Positions 1-5,671 are shown, numbered from the stretch's first letter. The stretch: 5,671 nucleotides of DNA from Chloroflexota bacterium (GCA_021796375.1 JAJYJF010000168.1:1-5671), one strand, 5' to 3'. Program-made: numbers and translations. The notes: a model not told the origin generated them from the sequence alone.

Positions 1-503
1 CAAACCGCCGCCAGGTTGATCGCCTCATGAACCGACCCCTGGTTGGCCGCGCCGTCCCCCATGAAAGCAGCCGCAACATGGCCTTCCCCCTCAAGCTGCA
101 AGGTCAGCGCTGCGCCAACCGCGATCGGCACACCCGCCCCCACCACTCCAGTGGTGCCCAGGAAGCCGTTCGAGCGATCAAACAGGTGCATCGAGCCGCC
201 CATCCCCCGGCTCGTCCCCGTCTGGCGAGCGTACATCTCAGCCATCACCCCGCGTACCGGGAGCCCCTTGGCCAGGGCATGCCCGTGGCCGCGATGGGTC
301 GAGGTCATCACGTCCCCCGGTTTGAGCGCCTCACCGACACCGGCAGCTACCGCCTCCTGCCCGGTAGCCTGATGCATGGTTCCGGGCATTTTTTCGGTCT
401 GAAAAGCGCGGTACAGCGCTTCTTCGAAGCGCCGGATCAGGACCATCTGGAAAAGCAGATGGAGCAGCAAATTCTGATCGAGGGACCTCAGCTCATCCCC
501 CAT
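1..503 (-). CDS. E1 alpha subunit of a TPP-dependent acetoin/pyruvate-type dehydrogenase (3' end outside window)
   Basis: The first 167 residues of a thiamine-diphosphate E1 alpha subunit are visible; the gene runs off the left edge. The family decarboxylates a 2-oxo acid or cleaves acetoin together with a beta subunit and passes the acyl group to a lipoyl E2. Visible family motifs are VLIRRFEEAL (residues 21-30), TGQEAVAAG (47-55), THRGHGHALAKG (69-80), GMGGSMH (100-106) and the TPP/Mg motif starting at GDGAANQG (149-156). The THRGHGH and GGSMH pattern is closer to acetoin dehydrogenase AcoA than to classical pyruvate dehydrogenase, but the acceptor is not certain. ATG at 503 is chosen because it gives a 20-residue lead before the conserved helix and the preceding in-frame codon row is closed by the stop of the upstream gene. 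It sits 6 bases after that stop and has no clear Shine-Dalgarno site, so translational coupling is likely. A beta subunit would be expected just beyond the left edge. Confidence 0.9.
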   Translation of the reverse strand, partial: MGDELRSLDQNLLLHLLFQMVLIRRFEEALYRAFQTEKMPGTMHQATGQEAVAAGVGEALKPGDVMTSTHRGHGHALAKGLPVRGVMAEMYARQTGTSRGMGGSMHLFDRSNGFLGTTGVVGAGVPIAVGAALTLQLEGEGHVAAAFMGDGAANQGSVHEAINLAAV

Positions 504-509
504 ATCGAC

Positions 510-962
510 TCATGCTTTGCGGTAAACCGCATCCAGCCGGTTGATCTTTTCCACCTTGGGTGCTGAGCGCCCGCCGGCAAACTCAGCTGCCAGCCAGATA
601 TCCACCAGCGCTTTGGCCACCTCGCTGCCCACCACCTGAGAACCCATTGTCATCACCTGGGCATTGTTGGATTTGCGCGCCCGTTCCGCGGAGTACGGAT
701 CGTGGCAAACCGCTGCCCGCACCCCCGGTACCTTATTGGCCACAATTGACATGCCGATCCCGGTGCCGCAGATTAAGATGCCACGCTCGTACTCTCCGCG
801 GGAAATACACTCGGCCAGCTTCTGGCCGACATCCGGGTAATCCACCGGGGTATCGTCGAAGACGCCGATGTCATCCACCTCCACCCCGCGCTCCTTGAGG
901 TGCTGAACGACAACATCTTTCAACGGGCGTCCAACATGGTCGCTGCCGATAATCAGCTTCAT
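510..962 (-). CDS. RpiB/LacA/LacB-family sugar-phosphate isomerase, divergent, tetrose-phosphate isomerase-like
   Basis: A 150-residue protein with the complete RpiB fold signature: GSDHVG at residues 6-11, ICGTGIGMS with the catalytic Cys at 65, and a GGRSAPKV tail motif at 130-137. Family members interconvert aldose and ketose phosphates through an enediol in the cytoplasm. It differs from canonical RpiB at the REHND motif, which here reads RKSNN (96-100): the His that opens the furanose ring in E. coli RpiB is Ser98, while the following Asn is kept. One of the two phosphate-binding Arg positions is Lys136. The SNNAQ pattern resembles EryI/DerI-type erythrulose-4-phosphate isomerases of tetritol catabolism, and a tetrose 4-phosphate cannot form a furanose ring, so losing the ring-opening His would fit. 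That specificity is inference. Start ATG at 962 is preceded by GAGG with a 6-base spacer; the gene starts 14 bases after the cyclase stop and ends 6 bases before the E1 alpha start. Confidence 0.9.
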   Translation of the reverse strand: MKLIIGSDHVGRPLKDVVVQHLKERGVEVDDIGVFDDTPVDYPDVGQKLAECISRGEYERGILICGTGIGMSIVANKVPGVRAAVCHDPYSAERARKSNNAQVMTMGSQVVGSEVAKALVDIWLAAEFAGGRSAPKVEKINRLDAVYRKA

Positions 963-976
963 CGTTTTCCTCGCTC

Positions 977-1645
977 CTACGGATTTTCTTCAATGGCAAC
1001 CACCCGGACCGGGCAGCTGTCCATCCCGCGCGCTTTCCAGGGCAGCACGATCAGGGTGACCCGGCTGCGGGTGAGGGCATCCAGGTTGGTCAGGTGTTCG
1101 ATCACCGGGATCCCGCGCTCGAAAAGGATCTGGTGATTGGGCTGGGTATCGATCCCGCGCACCTCAAACCCGGAAGCATCCGTCCCCAGCAGGTGAATCC
1201 TCCGATCCTCCGCCAGCCAGCGGGTCGCTTCGACTTCCAGGTAAGGCCGGTCGTGGGCGTGAGGGGTGCGGTAAAGGCGATCGCGGCCGGTCTTGAGGAT
1301 GACGGAATCACCGGGGAGAATTTCGCCCGCTGCCTGCAGGTCCGCCTGGCTGATCGGCTCATTGGTCCCCTTGGCGCTCAGGTTGAGGATTACCGCCGGC
1401 CCGACCAGCTGCTCGAGCGGCAGGTCCGCCACATCTGCGCCGTGCTCGAGATAGTGGCGCGGCGCCTCGATGTGAGTCCCGACGTGGCTCCACAGGGTCG
1501 CCTCGGTCATGACATACCACTGCCCCGGCTGGGTGTGGTACTCAGGGAGAAGGTCGGTCACCGGGCAGACTCGGACGTCGTAGCGGTACTCCTCCTGCCC
1601 GGGAAGGATCAGCTGGGAGAGGTCAACCAGGCGTCCCGGCATCAT
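977..1645 (-). CDS. Cyclase-family metal-dependent hydrolase (kynurenine formamidase-like fold)
   Basis: A 222-residue protein of the cyclase family (PF04199), whose members are metal-dependent hydrolases of amides, lactones or related bonds, such as bacterial kynurenine formamidase. The signature HxGTHxDxPxH is present at residues 54-64 as HVGTHIEAPRH, with Glu60 in place of the usual Asp ligand. Other conserved parts are LVDLS near the start (6-10), the PGDSVILKTG strand (111-120), LLGTDASGFE (152-161), HQILFERGIPVIEHLTNLD (171-189, including Glu183), and the C-terminal PVRVVA. The frame is open for 75 more codons upstream, but that part lies inside the rpiB-like gene; ATG at 1645 overlaps that gene's stop as ATGA, gives the usual family length, and has a strong GGAGGGAGG site 5 bases before it. 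Kynurenine formamidase activity itself is unlikely among these sugar genes; a lactonase or amidase step in the pathway is a guess. A cyclase of this kind is not a standard partner of ribose catabolism. Confidence 0.88.
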   Translation of the reverse strand: MMPGRLVDLSQLILPGQEEYRYDVRVCPVTDLLPEYHTQPGQWYVMTEATLWSHVGTHIEAPRHYLEHGADVADLPLEQLVGPAVILNLSAKGTNEPISQADLQAAGEILPGDSVILKTGRDRLYRTPHAHDRPYLEVEATRWLAEDRRIHLLGTDASGFEVRGIDTQPNHQILFERGIPVIEHLTNLDALTRSRVTLIVLPWKARGMDSCPVRVVAIEENP

Positions 1646-2130
1646 AATGCCCTCCCTCCGCCGCCGGTTCCCGCTCCGCGGGAGTAGCGGGCTTCGATCC
1701 TCCGCAGGTTCTGATTGCGGGCGATATGCCGGCCGCCGGCGAACGGCGTCGCCAGCCAGACGCGCAGAATCTCCTTCGCCAGCCCTTCCCCGACGACCCG
1801 CGATCCCATGGCGAGGACTTTTGCATCGTTGTGCTCGCGAGACATCTGCGCGGTGAACAGGTCGTTGCACAGGGCAGCATCCGCACCGGGTACCTTGTTG
1901 GCAGCGATGCTGATGCCGATTCCCGTCCCGCAGATGACGACCCCACGCTCGACGGCCCCGCTGACAACGCGCTCCGCCACCTGCGCCCCGGTCAGGTGGT
2001 AATCATCGGCAGGTTGCTCGTCGGTAAAAGCCCCCAGGTCGAACACCTCGTGGCCTATCGCCTGCATTTCGGCGATAAGAACTTGCTTGAGGTGAAACCC
2101 GGCATGGTCGCTGCCAATCGCAATTTTCAT
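1642..2130 (-). CDS. rpiB: Ribose-5-phosphate isomerase B-type sugar-phosphate isomerase
   Basis: A 162-residue RpiB-family protein, expected to interconvert ribose 5-phosphate and ribulose 5-phosphate or a close analogue in the cytoplasm. The canonical residues are present: Asp8-His9 in GSDHAG, catalytic Cys67 in ICGTGIGIS, the REHND motif at 98-102 with the ring-opening His100 and Asn101, and the phosphate-binding GGRH at 132-135 followed by Arg138. The C-terminus ends in a glycine-rich stretch (roughly residues 149-162), which is unusual and probably exists because its codons also hold the ribosome binding site of the cyclase gene. The start ATG at 2130 has GGAGG 3 bases upstream, a rather short spacer, and lies 24 bases after the M24 gene's stop. 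The stop overlaps the cyclase start by ATGA. Galactose-6-phosphate isomerase or allose-6-phosphate isomerase activity are alternatives within this family. Confidence 0.92.
   Translation of the reverse strand: MKIAIGSDHAGFHLKQVLIAEMQAIGHEVFDLGAFTDEQPADDYHLTGAQVAERVVSGAVERGVVICGTGIGISIAANKVPGADAALCNDLFTAQMSREHNDAKVLAMGSRVVGEGLAKEILRVWLATPFAGGRHIARNQNLRRIEARYSRGAGTGGGGRAL
1651..1659 (-). promoter_or_regulatory. Ribosome binding site deciding the cyclase start
   Basis: On the minus strand this reads GGAGGGAGG, followed by a 5-base spacer and ATG at 1645. It lies within the last codons of the rpiB gene and argues for the 1645 start over the long upstream open frame reaching 1870. Confidence 0.75.
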
Positions 2131-2154
2131 GCGCCTCCGATCTGGCCGGGCCGG

Positions 2155-3252
2155 CTAGCGCACCAGCAGGTCCGGCACGGCCACTTTCTGCCCATGGGTA
2201 TCGATCTCGATAGTCGGCCAGGTCGGATCGACGGAGATAAACTGGCTGGAATGCTCGTCGACCAGGAAAGTTTCTTCGCTTTTTGCCCCGCTGAGGGTAA
2301 TGTACCAGGAGAACGCCATCCCGGGCCGGACGGCTTCTTCCGGATCGCCGCAGCGCTCGGGGTAGCTCACCCGGTACCCGGTTGGGCCGCCGTGCATGTG
2401 GCGCGTCTTCTCTTCCGGGTAGCCCAACTGGTCAAAGAGGTCCAGGCAGGTCTGGCGCATGGCAGCCAGGCGCGTACCCGGCCGGGCGATGGCCAGCATG
2501 GCAGCCTGAATGGTCGCCGCAGCCATGCTGCGCTGGCGCTCGTCCTGGGTGGGCGGTGTGAAATAGACCAGCCGGCTGATCTGAACGTGCAGCCCGCGCT
2601 TATATGTGGCGGGCGCGAGGATGACAACCCGCTCGATCGCCTTATTAGAAGGGACCGCGTGGCGGTAGCGGCGGATGCGCTCATCCGAGACGACGAACAT
2701 GCAGTCGCCGTCGAAATCATGCTCCGCAAACAACCCCCACATGCGCCCGAGGACCTGCCGCTCGGTCATCCCGGGCGTAACCCAGTTTGCCAGCTCGCAG
2801 ACCAGCTCACCTGCTTCGCGTCCGACCTCACGGTAGCGCTGCATCTCCTCGGGCAGGAGCGGCTCGTGCAGTCCGGTCACCGCCGGACCGATGCTATCCA
2901 GCCCGGCAATCGGGCAGTCCGCCGCCAGCCGCCCGCCGGCCAGCTCCACAGCAGCCTGTTCAGGCGTTTTACCGAATGTGGGGAGAGCAACCGCCTCGAA
3001 TCCCTGTCCAGCCAGCTCCTCGTCGACAGTCCGGGGCACATCCATGCTGTAGCCGATCGCGTATTTGCGGGTGGGGGTCACCAGCAGGTATACCGGGGCA
3101 TTTTCAACCACGTACGAGGTGACTGCCCTTCCCCCGCAGCTGAGCCAGGCGAAGTTTTCCCGGCGGGCGATGAGCAGTGAATCATAGCCCCGCTGGTGGA
3201 GCAGGGCGCGGACGCGCTCTTCTTTCACCCTTGCCTCGTGCGGAATGCTCAT
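2155..3252 (-). CDS. M24 (aminopeptidase P/creatinase fold) family protein lacking most canonical metal ligands
   Basis: A 365-residue protein with the two-domain layout of the M24 family: an N-terminal creatinase-like domain (about 1-135, with LLIARRENFAWLSCGG at 26-41) and a C-terminal pita-bread domain (about 140-345). Canonical members bind two metals through Asp, Asp, His, Glu, Glu. Here the first Asp region reads VVILAPATYKRG (209-220) with no Asp, the second reads LHVQISRLVYF (221-231) with Gln where Asp-Ile-Thr-Arg is expected, and the first Glu region reads GMAFSWYITL (311-320) without EP. A His-rich HMHGGPTGY (285-293) and the last Glu pair in SEET (325-328) remain, as does His198 in YRHAVP. 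This looks like a conserved non-peptidase subfamily resembling creatinase, which uses the fold without metals, rather than a decayed gene, since the frame is intact. The substrate is unknown. ATG at 3252 overlaps the ribokinase stop by ATGA and has GGGAGAG 5 bases upstream. Confidence 0.82.
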   Translation of the reverse strand: MSIPHEARVKEERVRALLHQRGYDSLLIARRENFAWLSCGGRAVTSYVVENAPVYLLVTPTRKYAIGYSMDVPRTVDEELAGQGFEAVALPTFGKTPEQAAVELAGGRLAADCPIAGLDSIGPAVTGLHEPLLPEEMQRYREVGREAGELVCELANWVTPGMTERQVLGRMWGLFAEHDFDGDCMFVVSDERIRRYRHAVPSNKAIERVVILAPATYKRGLHVQISRLVYFTPPTQDERQRSMAAATIQAAMLAIARPGTRLAAMRQTCLDLFDQLGYPEEKTRHMHGGPTGYRVSYPERCGDPEEAVRPGMAFSWYITLSGAKSEETFLVDEHSSQFISVDPTWPTIEIDTHGQKVAVPDLLVR

Positions 3253-4214
3253 TTCGTCTCTCCCGGTTGTAGCATCAGGTCTTGTAAATGGTGGCCGCTA
3301 AGGTATGCCCGCACCTCTTCCTGGCCCGGCATGGAGGGCATTGCCCCGCGCCGGCGAGTGGAGAGCGCCGCGACGACGTTCGCAAAGCGGATCGCGTCCG
3401 GCAGCGCCCGCCCCCTGGCCGCGCTGACCGCCAACCCGCCTAAGAAGGCGTCACCAGCACCGGTGGTATCCAGGGAGTCCGGCATGTGCTGCCCCTCCAG
3501 GTGCTGGGTGCCTTCCGGGGTCACCAAAAGCGCCCCCTGCTGGCCGAGGGTAATGACCGCTACCGGGACACCCCTGGCCAGCAAGGCTCTCCCGGCGGCC
3601 TCTGCCCCTTCGAGGCTGTCGGCGGGGATCCCTGTCAGCACCTTGGCTTCGTTCTGGTTCGGGGTGATCAGGTCGATTTTTGCGTAGAGCTCTTCCGGAA
3701 GCGGCCGGGCAGGCGCAGGGTTGAGGATGCAGCGCGTATTTCCCTGATGGGCGATATCAAAGGCGCGCGTAATCGCCGGGAGGGGGATCTCGAGCTGCGC
3801 CAGCACAATATCGGCCGCGCGGATGCGGTCTGCAGCAGCATCCACATCCTCAGGGGTGATGCACATGTTGGTGCCGGGGATAACAACAATGACATTCTCC
3901 GCCTGTTTATCGACCACCACCAGCGCCACGCCTGACCCCGCCCCCGGGTCGACCCTGACATAGGTGGAATCCACCCCATAGCTCGCCAGCGTCTCCAGCA
4001 TCCGCGTCCCGAACAGGTCATCCCCTACCCGGCTGATCATGCTGACCTCAGCGCCTTGCAGGCAGGCGGCAACCGCCTGGTTCGCGCCTTTCCCGCCCAT
4101 CACCATCCAGTACCGGTCGCCGATGACGGTCTCACCCGGTTCGGGCAGATGGTCCGTCCATGAGTAGATATCCATGTTGCAGCTGCCGACCACCGCGATC
4201 TTCGTTTTTGCCAT
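3249..4214 (-). CDS. rbsK: Ribokinase (PfkB family carbohydrate kinase)
   Basis: A 321-residue PfkB-family kinase that transfers phosphate from ATP to the primary hydroxyl of a sugar, classically ribose to ribose 5-phosphate, in the cytoplasm. It follows ribokinase throughout: GSCNMD (10-15, sugar-binding Asn and Asp), GGKGANQAVA (40-49), SRVGDDLFG (61-69), LNPAPA (164-169), TPNQNEAKVLTG with the NxxE motif Asn186-Glu189, LGQQGA (223-228), and the second PfkB signature DTTGAGDAFLGG (249-260) with catalytic base Asp255. The C-terminus carries a monovalent-cation region ending TRRRGAMPSMP (286-296) and is about ten residues longer than E. coli RbsK. ATG at 4214 lies 3 bases after the transketolase N-half stop, with GGAAGGG inside that gene as its ribosome binding site. 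The true sugar could be another pentose or related compound; the isomerase genes downstream agree with a phosphorylated-sugar pathway. Confidence 0.92.
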   Translation of the reverse strand: MAKTKIAVVGSCNMDIYSWTDHLPEPGETVIGDRYWMVMGGKGANQAVAACLQGAEVSMISRVGDDLFGTRMLETLASYGVDSTYVRVDPGAGSGVALVVVDKQAENVIVVIPGTNMCITPEDVDAAADRIRAADIVLAQLEIPLPAITRAFDIAHQGNTRCILNPAPARPLPEELYAKIDLITPNQNEAKVLTGIPADSLEGAEAAGRALLARGVPVAVITLGQQGALLVTPEGTQHLEGQHMPDSLDTTGAGDAFLGGLAVSAARGRALPDAIRFANVVAALSTRRRGAMPSMPGQEEVRAYLSGHHLQDLMLQPGETK

Positions 4215-4217
4215 CCT

Positions 4218-5060
4218 CTACCCTTCCAGCTCTTTCAAGGCGCGCTCGGTTTCTTCTGCCGTCAGCGAGCGGGCGTGGTACTCCTGGCTACCGGCCATGA
4301 ACGAGACGCCATAACCCTTCACCGTGGTTGCAACCGCCATGGAAGGTCGGTCCAGGCAGGCGCGCGAACGCTCCAAGAAATCGAGGATCTCCTTGAAGGA
4401 GTGGCCGTTGATTTCTTCGACCCGCCAGCCGAAAGCGCGCCATTTATCGGCCAGCGGCTCGAGGCCCATCACCTGGTCGACCGGTCCGTCGAACTGGTAC
4501 CCGTTGTGGTCGAGGAATACCACCAGGTTGCCGAGGTGAAAGTGTGCTGCGGCGAGGGCAGCTTCCCAGATCTGGCCTTCGTCGCATTCGCCGTCGCCGA
4601 TAACGGCAAAGACCCGGTTCCGGAGGAAACGCATGCGCGCCCCAAGCGCCATCCCCACTGCCTGTGACAGCCCAATCCCAAGCGATCCGGTGGTGGCATC
4701 CACGCCGGGGGTCTTTACATTGGGGTGCCCCTGGAGGAGACTGCCGATCTGGCGCAAAGAAAGCATTGTCTCTTCTGAAAAATACCCCGCCTCATGTAAT
4801 GCGGCGTACAGCACAGGCGCGGCGTGCCCTTTCGATAGGACGAAGCGGTCGCGCTCCGCCCAGGATGGGTTGGCCGGGTCGATTCGCATCTCGGAAAAAT
4901 ATAACGCAGCGAGGATCTCCACGGGCGAGAAAGACGGCCCGGGGTGGCCACTCCCGGCGGCTGAAGTCATCCGGATGATATGACGGCGCATGCAGCGCGC
5001 CCGTTCGGCGAGCCGGGCCAGGCGGGGATCGAGTATCTCTGCTGGCTGGACAGCGGTCAT
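4218..5060 (-). CDS. Transketolase, N-terminal (TPP-binding) subunit
   Basis: A 280-residue protein equal to the N-terminal PP domain of transketolase, encoded separately as in many bacteria and archaea with split enzymes. It binds thiamine diphosphate and pairs with the C-terminal subunit to transfer two-carbon ketol units between sugar phosphates. Motifs seen: SGHPG with His39, the LSKGHA segment with His79, QGHPN with His112, TGSLGIGLSQAVGMALG (124-140), the TPP/Mg motif beginning at GDGECDEGQIWEA (155-167) and closing at DHNGYQ (184-189), then TTVKGYG (245-251). Length is normal for such N-halves. ATG at 5060 overlaps the stop of the C-terminal half as ATGA, with AAGGAG 6 bases upstream. 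The order is unusual: the C-half gene comes first. Substrate choice (xylulose 5-phosphate, apulose phosphate, sulfofructose or another) cannot be read from this half. Confidence 0.95.
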   Translation of the reverse strand: MTAVQPAEILDPRLARLAERARCMRRHIIRMTSAAGSGHPGPSFSPVEILAALYFSEMRIDPANPSWAERDRFVLSKGHAAPVLYAALHEAGYFSEETMLSLRQIGSLLQGHPNVKTPGVDATTGSLGIGLSQAVGMALGARMRFLRNRVFAVIGDGECDEGQIWEAALAAAHFHLGNLVVFLDHNGYQFDGPVDQVMGLEPLADKWRAFGWRVEEINGHSFKEILDFLERSRACLDRPSMAVATTVKGYGVSFMAGSQEYHARSLTAEETERALKELEG

Positions 5061-5671
5061 ACCCGGCTCCTTGGAGAATTCTTGCGAGCAATGACTCGCT
5101 TGACCGCGACCGCGATATCTTCGGGGGTAAGGTGGTATTTGGCATAGAGCATGGCTGCCTTGCCACTCTCTGCAAAAGTATCTTTTACAGCCACCTGCTC
5201 GAGTGGAGCCGGGGCAAGCCGGGCAAGCGCCTCGGCAACCGCTCCACCCAGGCCGCCATAGCAGTTGTGATCTTCAGCGGTTACAATCGCCCCAGTCTCC
5301 AAAGCGGCGGAGACGATCGCCCCCTCATCGATAGGTTTTACCGATAGCACGCTGATTACCCTTGCCTGGATCCCCTCTTCCGCGAGCAGCCCGGCCGCGG
5401 CGAGCGCGCCGGCGACCATACCGCCAATGGCAAAGACCGCCGCATCTCCTCCGCCGCGCAGCTGGAGGGAGCCGCCGACCGGGTACGGCGTGCTTGGCGA
5501 GGATAAAACCGGCATGGGAGGACGCTCCAGGCGGATGTAGACGGGGCCTTGAATAGCCAGTGCCGCCCTCAGGGCCGGCTCGACTTGCCCGGCGTCCATG
5601 GGGGTGAGAACGGTCATTCCCGGGATTGAACGCATCAAAGCTAAGTCTTCGATGGCCTGATGGTCACCACA
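5057..5671 (-). CDS. Transketolase, C-terminal subunit (5' end outside window)
   Basis: The last 204 residues of a transketolase C-terminal subunit; the frame is open to the right edge, so the first visible codon (TGT at 5671-5669) is internal. A full C-half is about 310 residues, so roughly a third is missing, including the Pyr-domain Glu that activates TPP. Visible are the end of the Pyr domain, GDHQAIEDLALMRSIPGMTV (visible residues 2-21), and the C-terminal domain, with AEDHNCYGGLGGAVAEAL around visible residues 131-148 and FAESGKAAMLYAKYHLT near 167-183 followed by the final helix. A TTG at 5638 could be read as a start but lies in the conserved LALMR helix and is certainly internal. The protein should form the active enzyme with the subunit encoded just downstream. 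A 1-deoxyxylulose-5-phosphate synthase C-half or an E1 beta subunit is less likely because the partner is clearly a transketolase N-half. Confidence 0.93.
   Translation of the reverse strand, partial: CGDHQAIEDLALMRSIPGMTVLTPMDAGQVEPALRAALAIQGPVYIRLERPPMPVLSSPSTPYPVGGSLQLRGGGDAAVFAIGGMVAGALAAAGLLAEEGIQARVISVLSVKPIDEGAIVSAALETGAIVTAEDHNCYGGLGGAVAEALARLAPAPLEQVAVKDTFAESGKAAMLYAKYHLTPEDIAVAVKRVIARKNSPRSRV
5067..5072 (-). promoter_or_regulatory. Ribosome binding site of the transketolase N-half
   Basis: The minus strand reads AAGGAG followed by a 6-base spacer and ATG at 5060. It lies inside the final codons of the C-terminal subunit gene, so the two halves are probably translated in a coupled way and in similar amounts. 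Confidence 0.7.

Noticed and set aside
27..566. A 179-codon open frame on the plus strand
   Set aside because: It is antisense to the E1 alpha gene and the end of the isomerase gene; the minus strand encodes the TPP motif and THRGHGH motif there.
1094..1687. A 197-codon open frame on the plus strand
   Set aside because: It is antisense to the cyclase gene and has no family motif; the cyclase reading on the minus strand is convincing.
1646..1870. A 75-residue N-terminal extension of the cyclase
   Set aside because: The extension lies wholly inside the RpiB gene in another frame, is Arg-rich and unlike the family, and the strong ribosome binding site and ATGA overlap support the start at 1645.
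2131..2157. GC-rich short inverted repeats in the largest intergenic gap as a terminator or promoter
   Set aside because: The GGCC repeats give only a four-base stem with almost no loop and no T-run follows; the gap is just 24 bases and is filled by the ribosome binding site of the next gene.
1726..3180. A 484-codon open frame on the plus strand
   Set aside because: It lies exactly codon-aligned and antisense to both the RpiB and the M24 genes and spans their junction. In GC-rich genes the codon-aligned antisense frame often stays open. Its translation has no recognisable motif, while both minus-strand genes have strong family motifs.
5636..5638. TTG as the start of the transketolase C-half
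   Set aside because: The frame is open to the window edge and the residues before it (GDHQAIEDLA) are conserved transketolase sequence, so the gene is simply cut by the edge.

Overview
The window is a dense, GC-rich (clearly above 60% by eye) bacterial metabolic operon. All eight genes lie on the minus strand and are read from the right edge to the left edge. No intergenic gap exceeds 24 bases, three junctions are ATGA stop/start overlaps, and the neighbouring genes lie 3 to 24 bases apart. Nothing in the window looks like a promoter, terminator, tRNA, rRNA, mobile element or CRISPR array. Strong GGAGG-type ribosome binding sites, split transketolase halves and an M24 paralogue would suit a GC-rich member of Bacillota or Chloroflexota, but taxonomy cannot be fixed from this sequence.

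In transcription order: the C-terminal subunit of a split transketolase (5057-5671, 5' end missing); the N-terminal, thiamine-diphosphate-binding subunit (4218-5060); a ribokinase of the PfkB family (3249-4214); an M24 (creatinase/aminopeptidase P fold) protein that has lost most metal ligands (2155-3252); an RpiB-type sugar-phosphate isomerase with all canonical residues (1642-2130); a cyclase-family metal hydrolase (977-1645); a second, divergent RpiB/LacAB-family isomerase resembling tetrose-phosphate isomerases (510-962); and the start of an E1 alpha subunit of an acetoin/pyruvate dehydrogenase-type complex (1-503, 3' end missing).

The set reads as a catabolic cassette for an unusual sugar or sugar-derived compound. 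A kinase would phosphorylate the sugar, two isomerases would interconvert aldose and ketose phosphates of different chain length, and the two-subunit transketolase would move two-carbon units into central metabolism. The cyclase-family hydrolase could open a lactone or hydrolyse an amide. The E1 enzyme could oxidise a 2-oxo acid or acetoin-like product. The M24 protein has no obvious role in such a route. The substrate cannot be named from this window; known systems with partly similar logic are tetritol catabolism (RpiB-type erythrulose-4-phosphate isomerase), D-apiose catabolism (two-subunit apulose-phosphate transketolase) and the sulfoglycolytic transketolase route (two-subunit transketolase plus RpiB-like isomerase).
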